This document shows, piece by piece, positions 21,032 to 33,502 of a stretch of 64,000 nt of DNA (position 1 is its first letter; each line of letters starts with the position of its first letter). A program made the position numbers and the translations under genes. The DNA lies in NCBI GenBank assembly GCA_020746875.1, contig JAGTJL010000001.1:3038001-3102000 (forward strand), read 5' to 3'. Under the pieces are notes generated by a model, which was given only the letters and a program-made list of their open reading frames with translations, made no database searches and was not told the origin of the DNA. This DNA is from Rhexocercosporidium sp. MPI-PUGE-AT-0058 (lineage: Eukaryota; Ascomycota; Leotiomycetes; Helotiales).

Positions 21032-21673
21032 TCATGGTATAGAGATTTTCGGATTGTGAAATATGACATCGATCAATGCTTTCAGCCCACACCGGACGGC
21101 TTTCAGAGGTTCTTCCGTAGCTCCCGACTTCCAGACCGGAGTGAGCTGCACCGGGTTCAATTCCTTCCAAAGCGACTCCCTTACACAAATGTACTTCAGC
21201 TTCAACTTCAACTGCTCATTCTTCTCCAGCAGATCTCGTGCCCAAGCTACATGCAAGTCTCCGCAGAGGTGAAGCGATTCAGAAGCGAAGTTAATGTAAA
21301 GGTTGATACTGGGCGGGATCCCGATTTGGTCAGGATGGAATTTGAGGACTTCGAACTTCTGGAGAGCTATATGGCGGGACTCAGCGCAGATGCGGAAGAT
21401 GACTGGGGCTTTGCTGTGGGAAAACCATCGTCCTTCTGGAATGTGGGAGGCCCTTGGGGTGCAGGTGAGTTCTACTGTCCGGAGCTCGTCGGCGAATGCT
21501 TCCCAGATCTTGAGTCGGACTTCTGTGGGTAGGCGAGGGAAAAGGGTGAAAGTATCGGGCGAGGCAGAGGTGCGGGTTTCTCCGGGAATGACACAGAGAT
21601 GGCTGTGATGGTACATGAAATAAATTATTCTAGTAGACATGCTGAGATGAGATGCATCAAAAGCCATGAACAT
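21032..21673 (-). CDS. 2EXR-domain protein
   Basis: A 213-residue single-exon frame. The core FTLFPRLPTEVRLKIWEAF is the 2EXR motif common in large families of Leotiomycete and Sordariomycete proteins, followed by PVIFRICAESRHIALQKFEVL, which also belongs to that domain. The rest (INLYINFASESLHLCGDLH, ARDLLEKNEQL) matches the usual continuation of strand and helix. The family is functionally uncharacterised. The listed ATG gives about 40 residues before the motif; a downstream Met (MSTRIIYF or MYHH) may be the true start. The C terminus ends soon after KALIDVIFHNP, somewhat short for the family, so a missed 3' exon is possible. Confidence 0.75.
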   Translation of the reverse strand: MFMAFDASHLSMSTRIIYFMYHHSHLCVIPGETRTSASPDTFTLFPRLPTEVRLKIWEAFADELRTVELTCTPRASHIPEGRWFSHSKAPVIFRICAESRHIALQKFEVLKFHPDQIGIPPSINLYINFASESLHLCGDLHVAWARDLLEKNEQLKLKLKYICVRESLWKELNPVQLTPVWKSGATEEPLKAVRCGLKALIDVIFHNPKISIP

Positions 21674-22490
21674 TCACGAGAAAGATGAAGATGAAGAGTC
21701 AAAGAGGAACGGAGAAATGAGAAGTATTCTGTTGACATAAAGCGGATATTTCTGATATATGCCCTCACGTAAGCTTTCAGCCAAGAGCCAACACGAACTC
21801 GTCGGGTGCTTGCTCTTCAGCTCTCAAGCAGACGCACTGTAATTTGCTCGGACAAAAAACAGGGTCCTTAGAGCCTCTCATCTAGGAGTTAGGTAGCGAG
21901 TGAGCGTGCGAATTTCCTCCAAGTAGTTTAGAGATAGACCGAGTCGGAGAGAGACTTGCCAACATCCACATATCGGAGAGGATAATGGCCCCCCCGCGTG
22001 TTCAAGAAGATTAAAGTTATGGTACTCAGGAATATATGTAAGATAATGCTGAGTATTTGGAATGCTCACGTTCATCCATTGACCACCAGTGAAGTTGAGC
22101 TTATTCGGGATTACTCAATCATTCCATACCCAATACCCAATACCCGTGCCCAAGTACGAACCTCGGAGTTCCGAGGAAGTCATGTCACTTTCTTGTTACC
22201 AAATGACACGTGAGAGCAAGATTTTTGTGATTTGTACTGAGTGTCGTTCCATGAAAAAAACCCTTTCGAGTCCTTGGGAAGGTGTAATAAAATGATGAAA
22301 TGAAGAGCAGAAAAAAACAAACAGGACGGGAGAAGAAGCGAGGCGAGGCGACGAGCCCCTGAGATGGGACGTGTCCGCTAGCGTCCTAGTCTAGATTACA
22401 ATTTGCAGGGATGCTGCCCCACGAAGTTTCCCCTCCAAACTCCCCTCGAATCCAAGCCTTGCAGCGACGACACAGAATAACAACAGCAAT
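21674..22490. promoter_or_regulatory. Intergenic region upstream of TYW1 and the 2EXR gene
   Basis: About 820 bp between divergent starts. A CCCAATACCCAATACCC mini-repeat lies at about 22128-22145 and CACGTG at about 22207. The last 60 bp before the TYW1 ATG is CA-rich. No gene. Confidence 0.5.
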
Positions 22491-24863
22491 ATGGCTCACG
22501 AAACTTGGACTCTGCGGCCTCTGCTGCCTTTTGAAATCGCTGGTATATTTTCATCAATCTTCCTTTTATTCACAAACGTCGAGCTAACCAGATCCTCGAT
22601 AGACATTGTAGCTGTTTGGCACATTTATCGAATCCCGATTATTCTCACGTCGGTGATAGCTCTTATACTTGTTCGAACATATTTGCATCTGCGGTTCCCT
22701 CGACACAAGATTACAGATACGCCGCCGATTTCTCCAGCACTGCCAGCCTTGAAAGAGAAACCGGCTCCGATCGAGAAGAAATTACTTGCAGAGAAGGTTC
22801 CCAGAAGAATTGTGGGCGGGCTCAAGAAGAGAAAATCTTCCCAGGAGGATATAAAACCGGTAGAACAAAAGATTAAAGTTCTGGTGTTCTTTTCCTCTTT
22901 GACTGGCACGACCGAGAAGACCGCCAAAGTCTTCACCGAGAGTCTTGCGCAGAATACGAAGAAGCTTGGGAAGACCACTTCTGCCACTTTTTTGGAGCCA
23001 GAAATACTCGACCTGTCGTATATAGATTACGACGAGTATTTCATCAATCCGCCCAAGTCGGACTCCGGGGCACAGTACTTTTATTTGCTTCTCCTACCTA
23101 CCTATAATATCGATACGGTGCTCGACAATTTCCTCGAGCATTTACAAGAAACACACAATGATTTCAGGATAGATACCGCGCCTCTTTCACCACTCTTGGG
23201 ATATTCAGTTTTTGGATTTGGAGATAGAGAAGGATGGCCGACTGAGGAAGAGGGGTTTTGTTCGCAGGCTAGGGATGTGGATAAGTGGATGGCGAAGTTA
23301 ACAGGGAGGAAACGAGCATTCCCATTGGGCATGGGTGATGCCAAAAAGGACGCTGCAGACCGACTTTCAGAATGGAAAGAGGGTGTAGAAGATGTGTTGA
23401 GTCATATCGGAACAACAGGGTCTCTGGGAGAGGGCGTTGTTGGCAGTGGAGATGCTGTAGAGAGTGATGTGGAAGATGTGGACGAAGAAGAGGATGTGCT
23501 TTTCGACGAGCAAAATGTTGCCACAAGGAAGACTAAAGTTCAGAAGAAAGAGGCTTTGAATGATCTTGAAGACATTGGAAGCACTTTGAACAAAACAGAG
23601 ACTTCAGAAGCCGATTTGGAAGAGCTGGAGTTGGATTTCACAACATACAGCAAGATGCCTGTATCAAAAGCAGCTCCGGTCATTAAAGAAATGGTGCCAA
23701 AGAACTCGCCAACTTATACAGCACTGACCAAACAAGGCTATTCAATAGTCGGTTCCCATTCCGGTGTCAAGATCTGCCGGTGGACCAAATCCGCCCTTCG
23801 AGGCAGAGGATCATGTTACAAATACTCCTTCTATGGCATTGCCTCACATCAATGCATGGAGACAACGCCCTCACTGTCTTGTTCCAACAAATGCGTCTTC
23901 TGCTGGCGTCATGGGACAAATCCTGTCGGCACAACCTGGCGCTGGAAAGTAGATCCTCCAGAAATGATCTTCGACGGCGTCAAGGCAGGTCACTACCAAA
24001 AGATCAAGATGATGCGCGGAGTACCCGGTGTACGAGCTGAGCGCTTTGCAGAAGCAATGCGCATCAGACACTGTGCTCTCTCTCTAGTTGGCGAGCCCAT
24101 CTTCTACCCACACATCAACGAGTTCACAGCCATGCTCCATAAAGAGCACATCTCCTCCTTCCTAGTCTGTAACGCGCAACACCCCGACCAACTTGCGACC
24201 CTCAAGCCCGTCACTCAACTCTACGTCTCGATCGACGCCTCAAACCGCGAATCCCTCCGCAAGATCGACCGACCTCTCCACCGCGACTTCTGGGAGCGCT
24301 TCAATCGCTGCCTCGACATCCTGCGCGAGCGCCGCTTCGAGCAACGCACCGTCTTTCGCCTCACACTTGTGAAAGGCTTCAACATCGAAGACGAAGCAGA
24401 AGGCTACGCAGCCCTCGTCGAAAAAGGCCTCCCCTGCTTCGTCGAAATAAAAGGCGTAACCTACTGCGGCACATCCTCATCCGCTGGCGCAGGCCTCACA
24501 ATGCAAAACGTGCCTTTCTACGAAGAAGTATGCGCCTTCGTTGAAGCCCTCAACGCAGCCCTCGCCCGCCGCGGTCTTGGTTATGGGATAGCTGCCGAGC
24601 ACGCGCATAGCTGCTGTATCTTGCTCGCGAGTGAGCGGTTCAGAGTCGAAGGGAAGTGGCATACGCGGATCGATTATCAAAAGTTCTTTGAGTGTTTGGA
24701 GGGTAGTGAGACGTTTACGCCAGAGGATTACATGGGTCCCGAGACGCCGGAATGGGCTACTTGGGGGAACGGGGGTTTTGATCCGAGGGATGAGAGGGTG
24801 TTTAGGAAGGGGAAGAATAAGGTTGCTTTGACAGAGAAGCAGGGCGAGGTTATGGAGATCTAA
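22491..24863 (+). CDS. TYW1: tRNA 4-demethylwyosine synthase
   Basis: Radical SAM enzyme that condenses N1-methylguanosine-37 of tRNA-Phe with pyruvate to form the tricyclic core of wybutosine. Intronless, 790 aa, similar to yeast Tyw1 (810). A hydrophobic N-terminal segment (IPIILTSVIALILV) suggests membrane anchoring. The flavodoxin-like domain (about 125-290) begins KVLVFFSSLTGTTEKTAKVF and includes YFYLLLLPTYN and GYSVFGFGD. After an acidic linker, the radical SAM domain has the cluster motif Cys464-X3-Cys468-X2-Cys471 (CSNKCVFCW), RHCALSLVGEP, QLYVSIDA, RLTLVKGFN and FVEIKGVTYCG. The C-terminal SCCILLAS and GKWHTRIDYQKFFE are typical of the wyosine base-formation segment. Codon usage becomes strongly C-ending from about 24100, without a break in the protein. 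Confidence 0.97.
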   Translation: MAHETWTLRPLLPFEIAGIFSSIFLLFTNVELTRSSIDIVAVWHIYRIPIILTSVIALILVRTYLHLRFPRHKITDTPPISPALPALKEKPAPIEKKLLAEKVPRRIVGGLKKRKSSQEDIKPVEQKIKVLVFFSSLTGTTEKTAKVFTESLAQNTKKLGKTTSATFLEPEILDLSYIDYDEYFINPPKSDSGAQYFYLLLLPTYNIDTVLDNFLEHLQETHNDFRIDTAPLSPLLGYSVFGFGDREGWPTEEEGFCSQARDVDKWMAKLTGRKRAFPLGMGDAKKDAADRLSEWKEGVEDVLSHIGTTGSLGEGVVGSGDAVESDVEDVDEEEDVLFDEQNVATRKTKVQKKEALNDLEDIGSTLNKTETSEADLEELELDFTTYSKMPVSKAAPVIKEMVPKNSPTYTALTKQGYSIVGSHSGVKICRWTKSALRGRGSCYKYSFYGIASHQCMETTPSLSCSNKCVFCWRHGTNPVGTTWRWKVDPPEMIFDGVKAGHYQKIKMMRGVPGVRAERFAEAMRIRHCALSLVGEPIFYPHINEFTAMLHKEHISSFLVCNAQHPDQLATLKPVTQLYVSIDASNRESLRKIDRPLHRDFWERFNRCLDILRERRFEQRTVFRLTLVKGFNIEDEAEGYAALVEKGLPCFVEIKGVTYCGTSSSAGAGLTMQNVPFYEEVCAFVEALNAALARRGLGYGIAAEHAHSCCILLASERFRVEGKWHTRIDYQKFFECLEGSETFTPEDYMGPETPEWATWGNGGFDPRDERVFRKGKNKVALTEKQGEVMEI

Positions 24864-25877
24864 AATCTAGAATTAACTGGGTTGTATCTACTTTCTCGAC
24901 CCTTCTATTCAAGCTCTTTCCTTGTGAAATAGCAACTCTCAAAACCACCTACTTAACTAGGTTGAATGCAAATTGGAAACATACCTACCCATCTCATCAA
25001 ACATCAGCTACCTATGCTATACATCTACGTGATCCCGATTAACGAATGCGTAAATAGCATCGTTGTCGGTTTTCATGTCGTGAATGCGATCAACGCTTTA
25101 CCATTTTGGGACTTGAATACTGTCTGAAAATTTGCGACAAACCCTTTTCAAAATATTTTAAGCTAGATGCTAAGCCCTTTTTTGGAATTTTTGTATTTTG
25201 AACAGGACAGGACCAGGGACAAGATAGACTGAAAATCCACCATCACTGCCTCTGGAGTTCGGCCTCTCAGTCCTGGGGGTCTAGCTACCATGGAAAGGAG
25301 AGACAGTATGGTTCGTAGTATTAGTAGGTAGTAGACGGTGCTTACTGTGTGTTCATTGATTTATCGTTGATTTATCGATTCTTTGTTTGTTGTTCCTTGT
25401 TCTTTTTTATATAGATATATTTATCTCCCCTCCCTCCCTCCCATTCTCCACTACTTACGCTTCTAGCGCAGCTAGGTATCAACCAGCAAGCGAACAAGCA
25501 AGCAAGCCTCTGCCACTCTCCTTTGTTGCCTGATATCCATACGTGCCAGCCAAGCATCACATCCATTCCAGTTTACACATTGCATGCTTTTCAAATGCTT
25601 CTCATGCTGCCGGCCACCCACGAAGGATGGACGCGGCATCCTTAACTCCACATAAATTTCGGTTCTCATCCCACGCCCCTCAGAGAAACTCCAAGACCAT
25701 AACAGATAGATATGTCCAAACGCCCCTTGAAAGCAGACCTTAGCAATGCTATGCAGGCTCATCTCATCATCAACCAAACATTCCTCTCCTCATGGGAGCA
25801 AGATGAGCCAATAAGACACCCCATGAAACTCCAAGCAAGAAACGTTCAGAAACGTGTTCTCGCTAATAGAAAGTCGT
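24864..25877. other. Intergenic, convergent 3' regions
   Basis: About 1 kb between convergent genes. There are CTCCCTCC tracts near 25430 and AG-CAAG repeats near 25485-25505. No supported coding or RNA feature. Confidence 0.55.
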
Positions 25878-27471
25878 TCAACCAGTCCCACTACCCTCCG
25901 CACCTTCAGCAGTCAATCGCTCGCGTTGCACCATAACCCGCTCGTTACAGATATCAATGAACATCTCGAACTTCTGGATCTGCTTGTCCTTCTGCCGGAT
26001 TTGCTCTTTCAGCTCCTCGACCTCTTTGCGCCATGCTTCCTTGGCCTTTTCAGTCTCGGCTTGGGCGTTGGCGACTTCGGTGCGCAGCTCGGCACGAAGC
26101 TTCTCCTCGAAGGTCATAGGTGGTTTCTTGTAGAAGGTAGGAAGTTGCTCCATGGCTGTGGCTTCCACACGTGAGGGATCTCGTTTGATGGCGGCGCGGG
26201 CGTTGTAGATATCTCGGGGGAGGTAGCGGACTGATGGATTCTCACGGTGAAGAATCTCGAGAGTTTCTTTGACGGAAACGCCTGTACTTGTTAGTGATTA
26301 TGTTCTTTGACCGCAAAGAAAGTCTTACCATTTTCCTCAAGGGCCTTCACAGCTGCAATAGCCTTCGGGTCTAGCTTCCGTGCACCTGGATGCTCGGTCC
26401 GACTCTCACTAGGTGGATGGTTGTGTGCCAGATGTTCGCCATCAATACGAGCTCTCAAAATCCAAGTAGTCTTGTTCTCCAGTCCGTAGACACCAAAATC
26501 ACAACCACATTTACGAGACTTGGTTTTGCGTTGACGCTGCTCACCAGGGACTTTTTCCTTATTGGTTCCACCACGATCGCAGATGAGAAAGACTTTCTTC
26601 AATCCTCTATTGTCACGCTTTGATCGACCAATGACAAATGCATAACCATGGGCGAGAGCGTGAGCCTGTGCATACGCGAAGAGGGCTTCAAAGGTTGGGA
26701 AACTTCCACCTGGAGGGGCAGAGAGCATATCTCCTTGAACGACTTGAGGGCTGGTAGGACTCGCTGCCATCATAGCATTATTGGCGTGTTCTGTAAGCTG
26801 CTGGTCAATAGCAAGTTGAGGGTCAATCATTGACATGTCCTGCGAGTTGCTGTCTGGAGAGCCATCCTGAGGTCTATTCCCAAGGTTCGAGTTGGCGGGG
26901 GACGCAGTCAAGGTAGGCCGCTGAGCACTGATGTTTTGCAAAGCGGGGGAGGCATTCTGGGATTGCCGTTGTATTTGCTGGATGGCGGACGGGTTCATCG
27001 GGTTCATAGCATGATTGACGCTCATGGGTTGATTTGTAGGTGTGCCATGGGGAGGCATATGAATTGTAGTTCCCAGAGGAGGAGGTCGACGTTGTGGGGT
27101 ATTGGTGCCAGAACCAGTAGATGCATTACTCAAGACACCTTGGGCAATCTGCTGCTCCGCAGAGACTCCATTCCCAACACTACCATTCTGACGCGGAGCT
27201 CCAACTTGCGTATTATTCTGAGCGTAGGGGTTGTGTAGGGAGACTTGTGCTGGAGGATCTGTTGACCTTGCTGCTGGCCGGGTGGACGAATACCGCCATG
27301 AGTCGGTCTGTTAAAAGCACGCTGCTGTTGTTGCTGCTGCTGTTGAACCTGCTGTTGCGCCGGCGATGGAGCCGGAAGGTTTGGCTGGACTTGAAAGACG
27401 TGTTGACGGCCAGCACCCGCGTTTGCGCTCGAGAATTGGGCCCTCGTGTTGTCCTGTGGCGTCAACGACAT
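25878..27471 (-). CDS. FAR1/WRKY-GCM1-type DNA-binding protein (frame interrupted)
   Basis: Predicted transcription regulator with a MULE-transposase-type zinc-binding DNA-binding domain. The start ATG is at 27471 (MSLTPQDNTRAQFSS); an upstream in-frame extension without ATG is also open. A Gln-rich stretch follows (QQQVQQQQ, CAG/CAA-encoded). Near 27247 the coding frame shifts by one, after which QVSLHNPYAQNN continues in the new frame to 26329. The domain has SFPTFEALFAYAQAHALAHGYAF, FLICDRGG, SRKCGCDFGVYG and GEHLAHNHPPS, with Cys, Cys-x-Cys and His-x-His-like ligands. An intron at 26282-26328 joins ALEENG to VSVKETLEILHRENPS, and the final exon (26281-25878) ends in a coiled coil (EKAKEAWRKEVEELKEQI). 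No single intron with good signals explains the frame change (see findings). The target genes are unknown. Confidence 0.75.
27307..27361 (-). repeat. CAG/CAA (Gln) repeat
   Basis: Mixed CAG/CAA codons in the coding frame of the FAR1-type gene encode nearly uninterrupted Gln. The codon mix argues for selection on protein sequence rather than recent slippage. Confidence 0.7.
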
Positions 27472-28869
27472 CTTGGACTCGATTCTCGCAATGGGATTGC
27501 TAGGTGGTGCGTCGGTATCAATATTTGTCTGCTCAAGGGCAAAGGCTCTTGATGGGCACGGCCAAATGAGGGTTGCGTGCAGGATTTGGCGTGTGGTTAT
27601 GAAATCACCTGCGTTTGGGAAGATTAGCTACATCGGTGAGCCTTCTATCAATTCGAGCAGCGCTCTAGCTGGCTAGTGTGAGATAGCCGCGAAAATAGTG
27701 CCTATCCATTGCTTAGCTCCTGCGGCAATGATAAAGGCACCCCTCCATGAAGCTAAACAACAGCCCCTCGTAAGCAGGGAATGGCTGGACGCAGAGCGTG
27801 ATTGGCTGTATGTCCCGCGAAAGTCTGGGCACGGCAAAGCGCAACCAGGATACTCTAAACGAAGGTGGAGCTGGCGACGTCAATATTGACAATTCATAAA
27901 GGTCTGAGTAAAATTTAAATTATAAGATGGCTATTTGGATACATGAAAACCAGATCAAAAAATGGGATAGCACTGGTCACTAGGTATATATTCACTAAAG
28001 TCTCGAGTTGTAAAAGAATACTGAAGAAGAAGAAGAAGAAGAAGAAGAAGAAGAAGAAGAAGAAGAAGAAGGATAGTTTCGATCAGATTATATCGAGAAT
28101 TAGTGTCCAGAAATTTTGAATGTTTATTAAATTGCATCAGAGGATAAACCACTTATAGCTTTTCATTATATACCAAGCCGTTGAGGTAGGTAAAGTTATA
28201 AAGTCAATCACCACATACAGACCGACCTACTGGAAAATCAAGACTTTTCGATCCACCCACAGAATGCAGTAAAGATAAAAAAAAATACACTTCAAACTTC
28301 ACATATTTCTCTTGATTTCTTTAAACTTATTGCGTCTGCACTACTTTCTTAGGAATGAATCTCTTCGGGTTCCTGGCACTAAATGAAACAAAAATTCGGA
28401 TCGGTTGTCAGTCTCCTTCAAGTTGAAACCTTGACGAACACGATTCAACCACAATGCCAGTTGTGTACTTGTGACTTTTTACTTTGTTTACTTTCTAGAT
28501 TCCTTCACGATCCGTCTCTGAAGTATGGGTGTGAGGATGAGAACACAGCATGTAGGGATCAAAATCATCAGACACAAGTGTTTGAGAAACATCGAAGTGA
28601 CTGAGAGTACAGAGACCTAACTAATTTCCCACATTTATTTTTCTGTTTATTTGGGGGTTCAAATTAAGTCTAACAACCAGTCGTCAAAGATGCGAATTCA
28701 TCTTCTTAGGACGTATCCTCCCAATCAACGCCGAACGCAATGCTAATCCATACACAATTGAGAAAGCGACCCCCAAAGCTTTCTTGCGAATCCGTCACTT
28801 CCCAATTCTGTTCTGTCCTGTGACACCATATTTGTACTTCATAAATAAAATCCTTCAAGCTTTTGGCTC
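27472..28869. other. Intergenic region with microsatellite
   Basis: About 1.4 kb upstream of the FAR1-type gene and downstream of the DUF3112 gene. Apart from the GAA tract it is AT-rich and lacks a supported gene. Confidence 0.6.
28023..28072 (+). repeat. (GAA)16 microsatellite
   Basis: About sixteen uninterrupted GAA units in intergenic, AT-rich DNA. A polypurine-polypyrimidine run like this can form triplex DNA and is likely polymorphic in length. Confidence 0.95.
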
Positions 28870-30075
28870 TTAAACGTGCTCAGGTTTCTCAACCGGCGTT
28901 TCACTCGAGATCTTCCTCTCCTCTTCGCTACTCGTCTTCAAAGTCGGCACCCGGCTCAACCTCATATCCTCGCCAGCAGCCAGAAGATCAACCGGCTTCT
29001 CCCCACCCGCTGTACTCGGCCTCCCATCCATGCCCCCACCCTCTTCCATTTTCCCTATCTCCACATCCACCCTCTTCTCCTCTTCCTCACCCTCCCCGAA
29101 AGCTTCCTCCTCAATGTTAATCCTACCTAAGAACCCCCTCCCCTGCTCTCCACTATCCTCACCCCCTTCCATCTTCCCACGATAGGATCTAGGACCTCTA
29201 CTCCCATCCGGAACATGAAACCTCTTATCGACTCTCACCGCAGCAAAAAGCGCCACGACCACGATCTCCACCGCAAAATTCACAATGTAGAAACAAGCTT
29301 TGGAGTGGTACCACGCTGGATCGTTGCGTGGGCGTGGGAGATATGCTATGCCGGCCCGGAAAGCAGCCCCGAAAGTCAGCATGGCGGATGAGAAGAGGAT
29401 GATGTAGATCTTTGTTCTGTAGCTGCCGGAGCCGAACTTATCGACACGATGAGTTGAAGAAGGAGAGCTGGATTTGGGTCTTGGGATGAGGAAGTTTAGC
29501 GCTAGGAGAGGGATGGGTAGGAAAGCTGCGACGGCGAAGTAAGTCGCTCCTAGGAGTTGGATGTCCCTATCGATTCGTCGGATATTGGTATCAAGGGTGT
29601 AAAAAGCTTGGACGGTGCAGAAGATGAGCGCTATGAGTAAGAGCCCGATGGAGACGTAATAGATCTTGAAAGCTACAGAGAGAGCTTTGCTCCATGCCCA
29701 TTTCGGATGTGTAGCTCTCATCACCCGTTGCGTGAAAATGAGGTTGATAATGAAGAGGAGGAGGACGCCGGCGGCGACGAAGATCTGGGCTGCGATGGCG
29801 ATGGAAACGTTGCGTGGGTAGCTGGTGAAGACGAGCCGCATGGTGCAGGTTGTTATTCTGGCCATGCAGAAGCCAAAGAGGAGGCCGGACATGATGAATT
29901 TGTGGCCGCGCCGCATGTTAACTTGCAGTATTATCATGTGTGCTGCGGCGCCGAGCACGAAGAGGAAGAGGAACACGGCCGTGATGGGGTCGTCTAGGCT
30001 TTTGGTGGGTACACCTCCTAGCCCTGCCATGGGCGGTGGGTAGGGAGGATGTTGGGGTTGTGGTCGGTGTGACAT
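28870..30075 (-). CDS. DUF3112 seven-helix membrane protein
   Basis: Single exon, 401 aa. After a Pro-rich cytosolic start, seven hydrophobic segments can be counted: AVFLFLFVLGAAAHMII, FIMSGLLFGFCMARI, IAAQIFVAAGVLLLFIINLI, IYYVSIGLLLIALIFCTV, LLGATYFAVAAFLPIPLLAL, IYIILFSSAMLTFGAAF and FYIVNFAVEIVVVALFAAV. Motifs such as MARITTCTMR and RAGIAYLPRPR fit the DUF3112 family of fungal membrane proteins, which resembles RTA1-like and GPCR-like layouts; function unknown. The C-terminal tail (about 100 residues) is hydrophilic, acidic and Glu/Gly-rich, and ends PVEKPEHV. The first ATG gives a good family-like start (MSHRPQPQHPPYPPP). Confidence 0.85.
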   Translation of the reverse strand: MSHRPQPQHPPYPPPMAGLGGVPTKSLDDPITAVFLFLFVLGAAAHMIILQVNMRRGHKFIMSGLLFGFCMARITTCTMRLVFTSYPRNVSIAIAAQIFVAAGVLLLFIINLIFTQRVMRATHPKWAWSKALSVAFKIYYVSIGLLLIALIFCTVQAFYTLDTNIRRIDRDIQLLGATYFAVAAFLPIPLLALNFLIPRPKSSSPSSTHRVDKFGSGSYRTKIYIILFSSAMLTFGAAFRAGIAYLPRPRNDPAWYHSKACFYIVNFAVEIVVVALFAAVRVDKRFHVPDGSRGPRSYRGKMEGGEDSGEQGRGFLGRINIEEEAFGEGEEEEKRVDVEIGKMEEGGGMDGRPSTAGGEKPVDLLAAGEDMRLSRVPTLKTSSEEERKISSETPVEKPEHV

Positions 30076-31775
30076 TGTCTGGGGCTGTGTGAGTATACCT
30101 CAATCAAAGTTGGAAAGGGAGAAGGTTTACTGCTCTGGACGAAGACGACATCGTGAGGTATCAAGTCTCGGATCCCTGGTGGTGAGACGTCAAAACGTTC
30201 TTGTGTGTCGAATCCGATTCAAGCCCCGTTGTTCTCTGATGTCTTCTTTATAGCCTAGCCAATATCCTCTGCGTGTCAAATAGGTACCCGGTCGGGGATA
30301 TCCGCTCGATCGCAGCTTCCGCGAAAAATCAAATTAGCTCAAGTCGTGATGGCGAAGTTTGCATGTAGGTACGGAAGTAAACAAAGCCCCATTAAAACAG
30401 CGGACGACCATCTCTTTATCCTCCAGCCCACCACCTACCTGCACGCCATGATCAACCCGACCCAACATGACCTCGCACATCGCTCCTTCGATGCAAGAAC
30501 AAGCTCCGAGGATCTCATGCACCTCGAGATTGTGGTGAACCAACAGAACACCCTTTCCTTGGATAAAAGATCGCAGAAATCGGCTTTTTGAACACGCGAG
30601 ACCGATGTGGCTGCATTCTCGTTGAACTAGCCAATTAGAGGATGGGATAATGCCAAGGATCGGGGGCTTGAGGTTGACTCGCCGATCTTGGTTGAAGCGG
30701 CACCGAGAGGGAATCTGTGAAGTGACATCTAGATTTCGCTATCATTTTGGAAAACAAATAGATATAGGAACTTGATGAAATTAAGATAGATCGACAGCTG
30801 TTAAAAATAATCTACCATACTCCCAGATCACAATATCATGCGAGAATTCTAATATTTTCTGCAAAGCTCACAATAAGACCACAACACAACACAGAAATCC
30901 TACAACGCCGCTTTTCGCTTCCACCGGACATCCCATACAGACTCCGGTCTCAAGGCTTTTGGACAGAACTCGTGCAACTAATGATAGAAAAGTACTGACG
31001 TACATGAAGGCTGCAGGGTGTTCCTTCAAGGCTCGTGCGTGAATCTCGGGCTCGCTGTTTGAGTCTGAAGCCTAGAGGCTGCAACGGGTAATGACTATGC
31101 GGTGACTTTTTGGAGAAACGAAATGTGAAATGGTGTGAATCTGATATCCGAAGTACGAGAGCGAGAGCGACATCTACCTAGGTAGGTCAGGTTTTAAGAA
31201 TTTGAAAACCTTATCATGCATTTCGCCTTTTGGGAAGTAAAAGGTGTTGATAGTTAGGAATCTTCCGTCCGAAATACGAGTGCGACAGAGAGAAGGAACA
31301 ACAGGACGAGAAGCCTTGGCTAATCTTATATCAGCATCATCAGATCATCAGCACTCAAACCCAGGTATAGTATAGTATAGGGGCGTCGTTTGGGTTCCCG
31401 TCTCGTTTCAACCCGCGGACGGCAACGGAGAGAAAACGGGCCAAGACTTTGAAGTGAAAATAAGCACCTGGCATGGGAAAGCCTTGTGCCCATGATATCA
31501 CACCACATCTGTATGATGAGCTAACACGACCCCTTTCAATAGCCTTCCTTGTCATATCAATCGTTTTTGCATTCATATCAGAGTCTAATGCAAGTCTACG
31601 GTACAAATGTGTCGCGCTTAGCACCTGGATTCGCATCCCCTTACCGATTCTCCAAACTACCCCGCCATCTCGAACCCTAGAAGAGTTCTTATGATGATCT
31701 GTACGTACACAAACTGAACACTGCTTGCTTTGTAGCATGTTCGTAAATACGAAGTGGGGGCCAGTCGATCGTGAC
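30076..31775. other. Intergenic region upstream of the DUF3112 gene
   Basis: About 1.7 kb. The 81-codon frame at 30346-30591 has an ATG but no recognisable features, and I do not call it. An imperfect duplicated segment (TCCGAAGTACGAGAGCGAG near 31148 and TCCGAAATACGAGTGCGAC near 31267) is present. The right end is the PP2A 3' UTR. Confidence 0.5.
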
Positions 31776-33094
<1,319 letters not shown>

Positions 33095-33502
33095 GATGGA
33101 TCGTGGTTGTTGTCGTGGTGGGGAGTTGCGTTGAGGGCGGGGAGCTTAAGCTCAAATGACAGTGGAACGCGGTGAGGTTCCCAGACGAGGCTGGACGGTC
33201 GTGTGCAACGAAAATATCGGGTAGCCGGGGAGAGGGTACGTGGGGTGAGGTAGCAAGGTTGCGACTGAGTATTGCTTCGCGGCGTGGCGGGGTATCACAG
33301 ATGTGTTGTTGTGAGGAAGAGCCTTGGTCGCCGCGCTGCTGAAATGGAGATGTCGAGCTGGCTCGCTTATTTACGTTGATGCGAATCCGGCAAGAGCGTG
33401 CAAGACCGAATTCCAGTCATCGGAGGCAAATCATTCACAGAAGAGCAGCTCAACCACCCAAATTTGTCATGATGACCTTGATTTATTTTATACAGTTCTC
33501 TA
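33095..33502. other. PP2A upstream region / EXO84 3' region
   Basis: About 400 bp between the PP2A start and the EXO84 stop, both on the minus strand. It must hold the PP2A promoter and the EXO84 3' UTR. No specific site is identified. Confidence 0.5.

Noticed and set aside
21011..21608. + strand ORFs of 173 and 101 codons
   Set aside because: They are antisense to the 2EXR gene, which has a recognisable motif on the minus strand.
27213..27416. Alternative reading of the Gln-repeat region in the third frame
   Set aside because: It gives Asn/Ser repeats from the same CAG/CAA tract but connects to no downstream domain.
30190..30240. B-box-like GATTCAAGCCC
   Set aside because: No A box at the right distance and no cloverleaf; taken as chance.
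30346..30591. 81-codon + ORF starting with ATG
   Set aside because: No domain or signal, and no flanking evidence for a gene.
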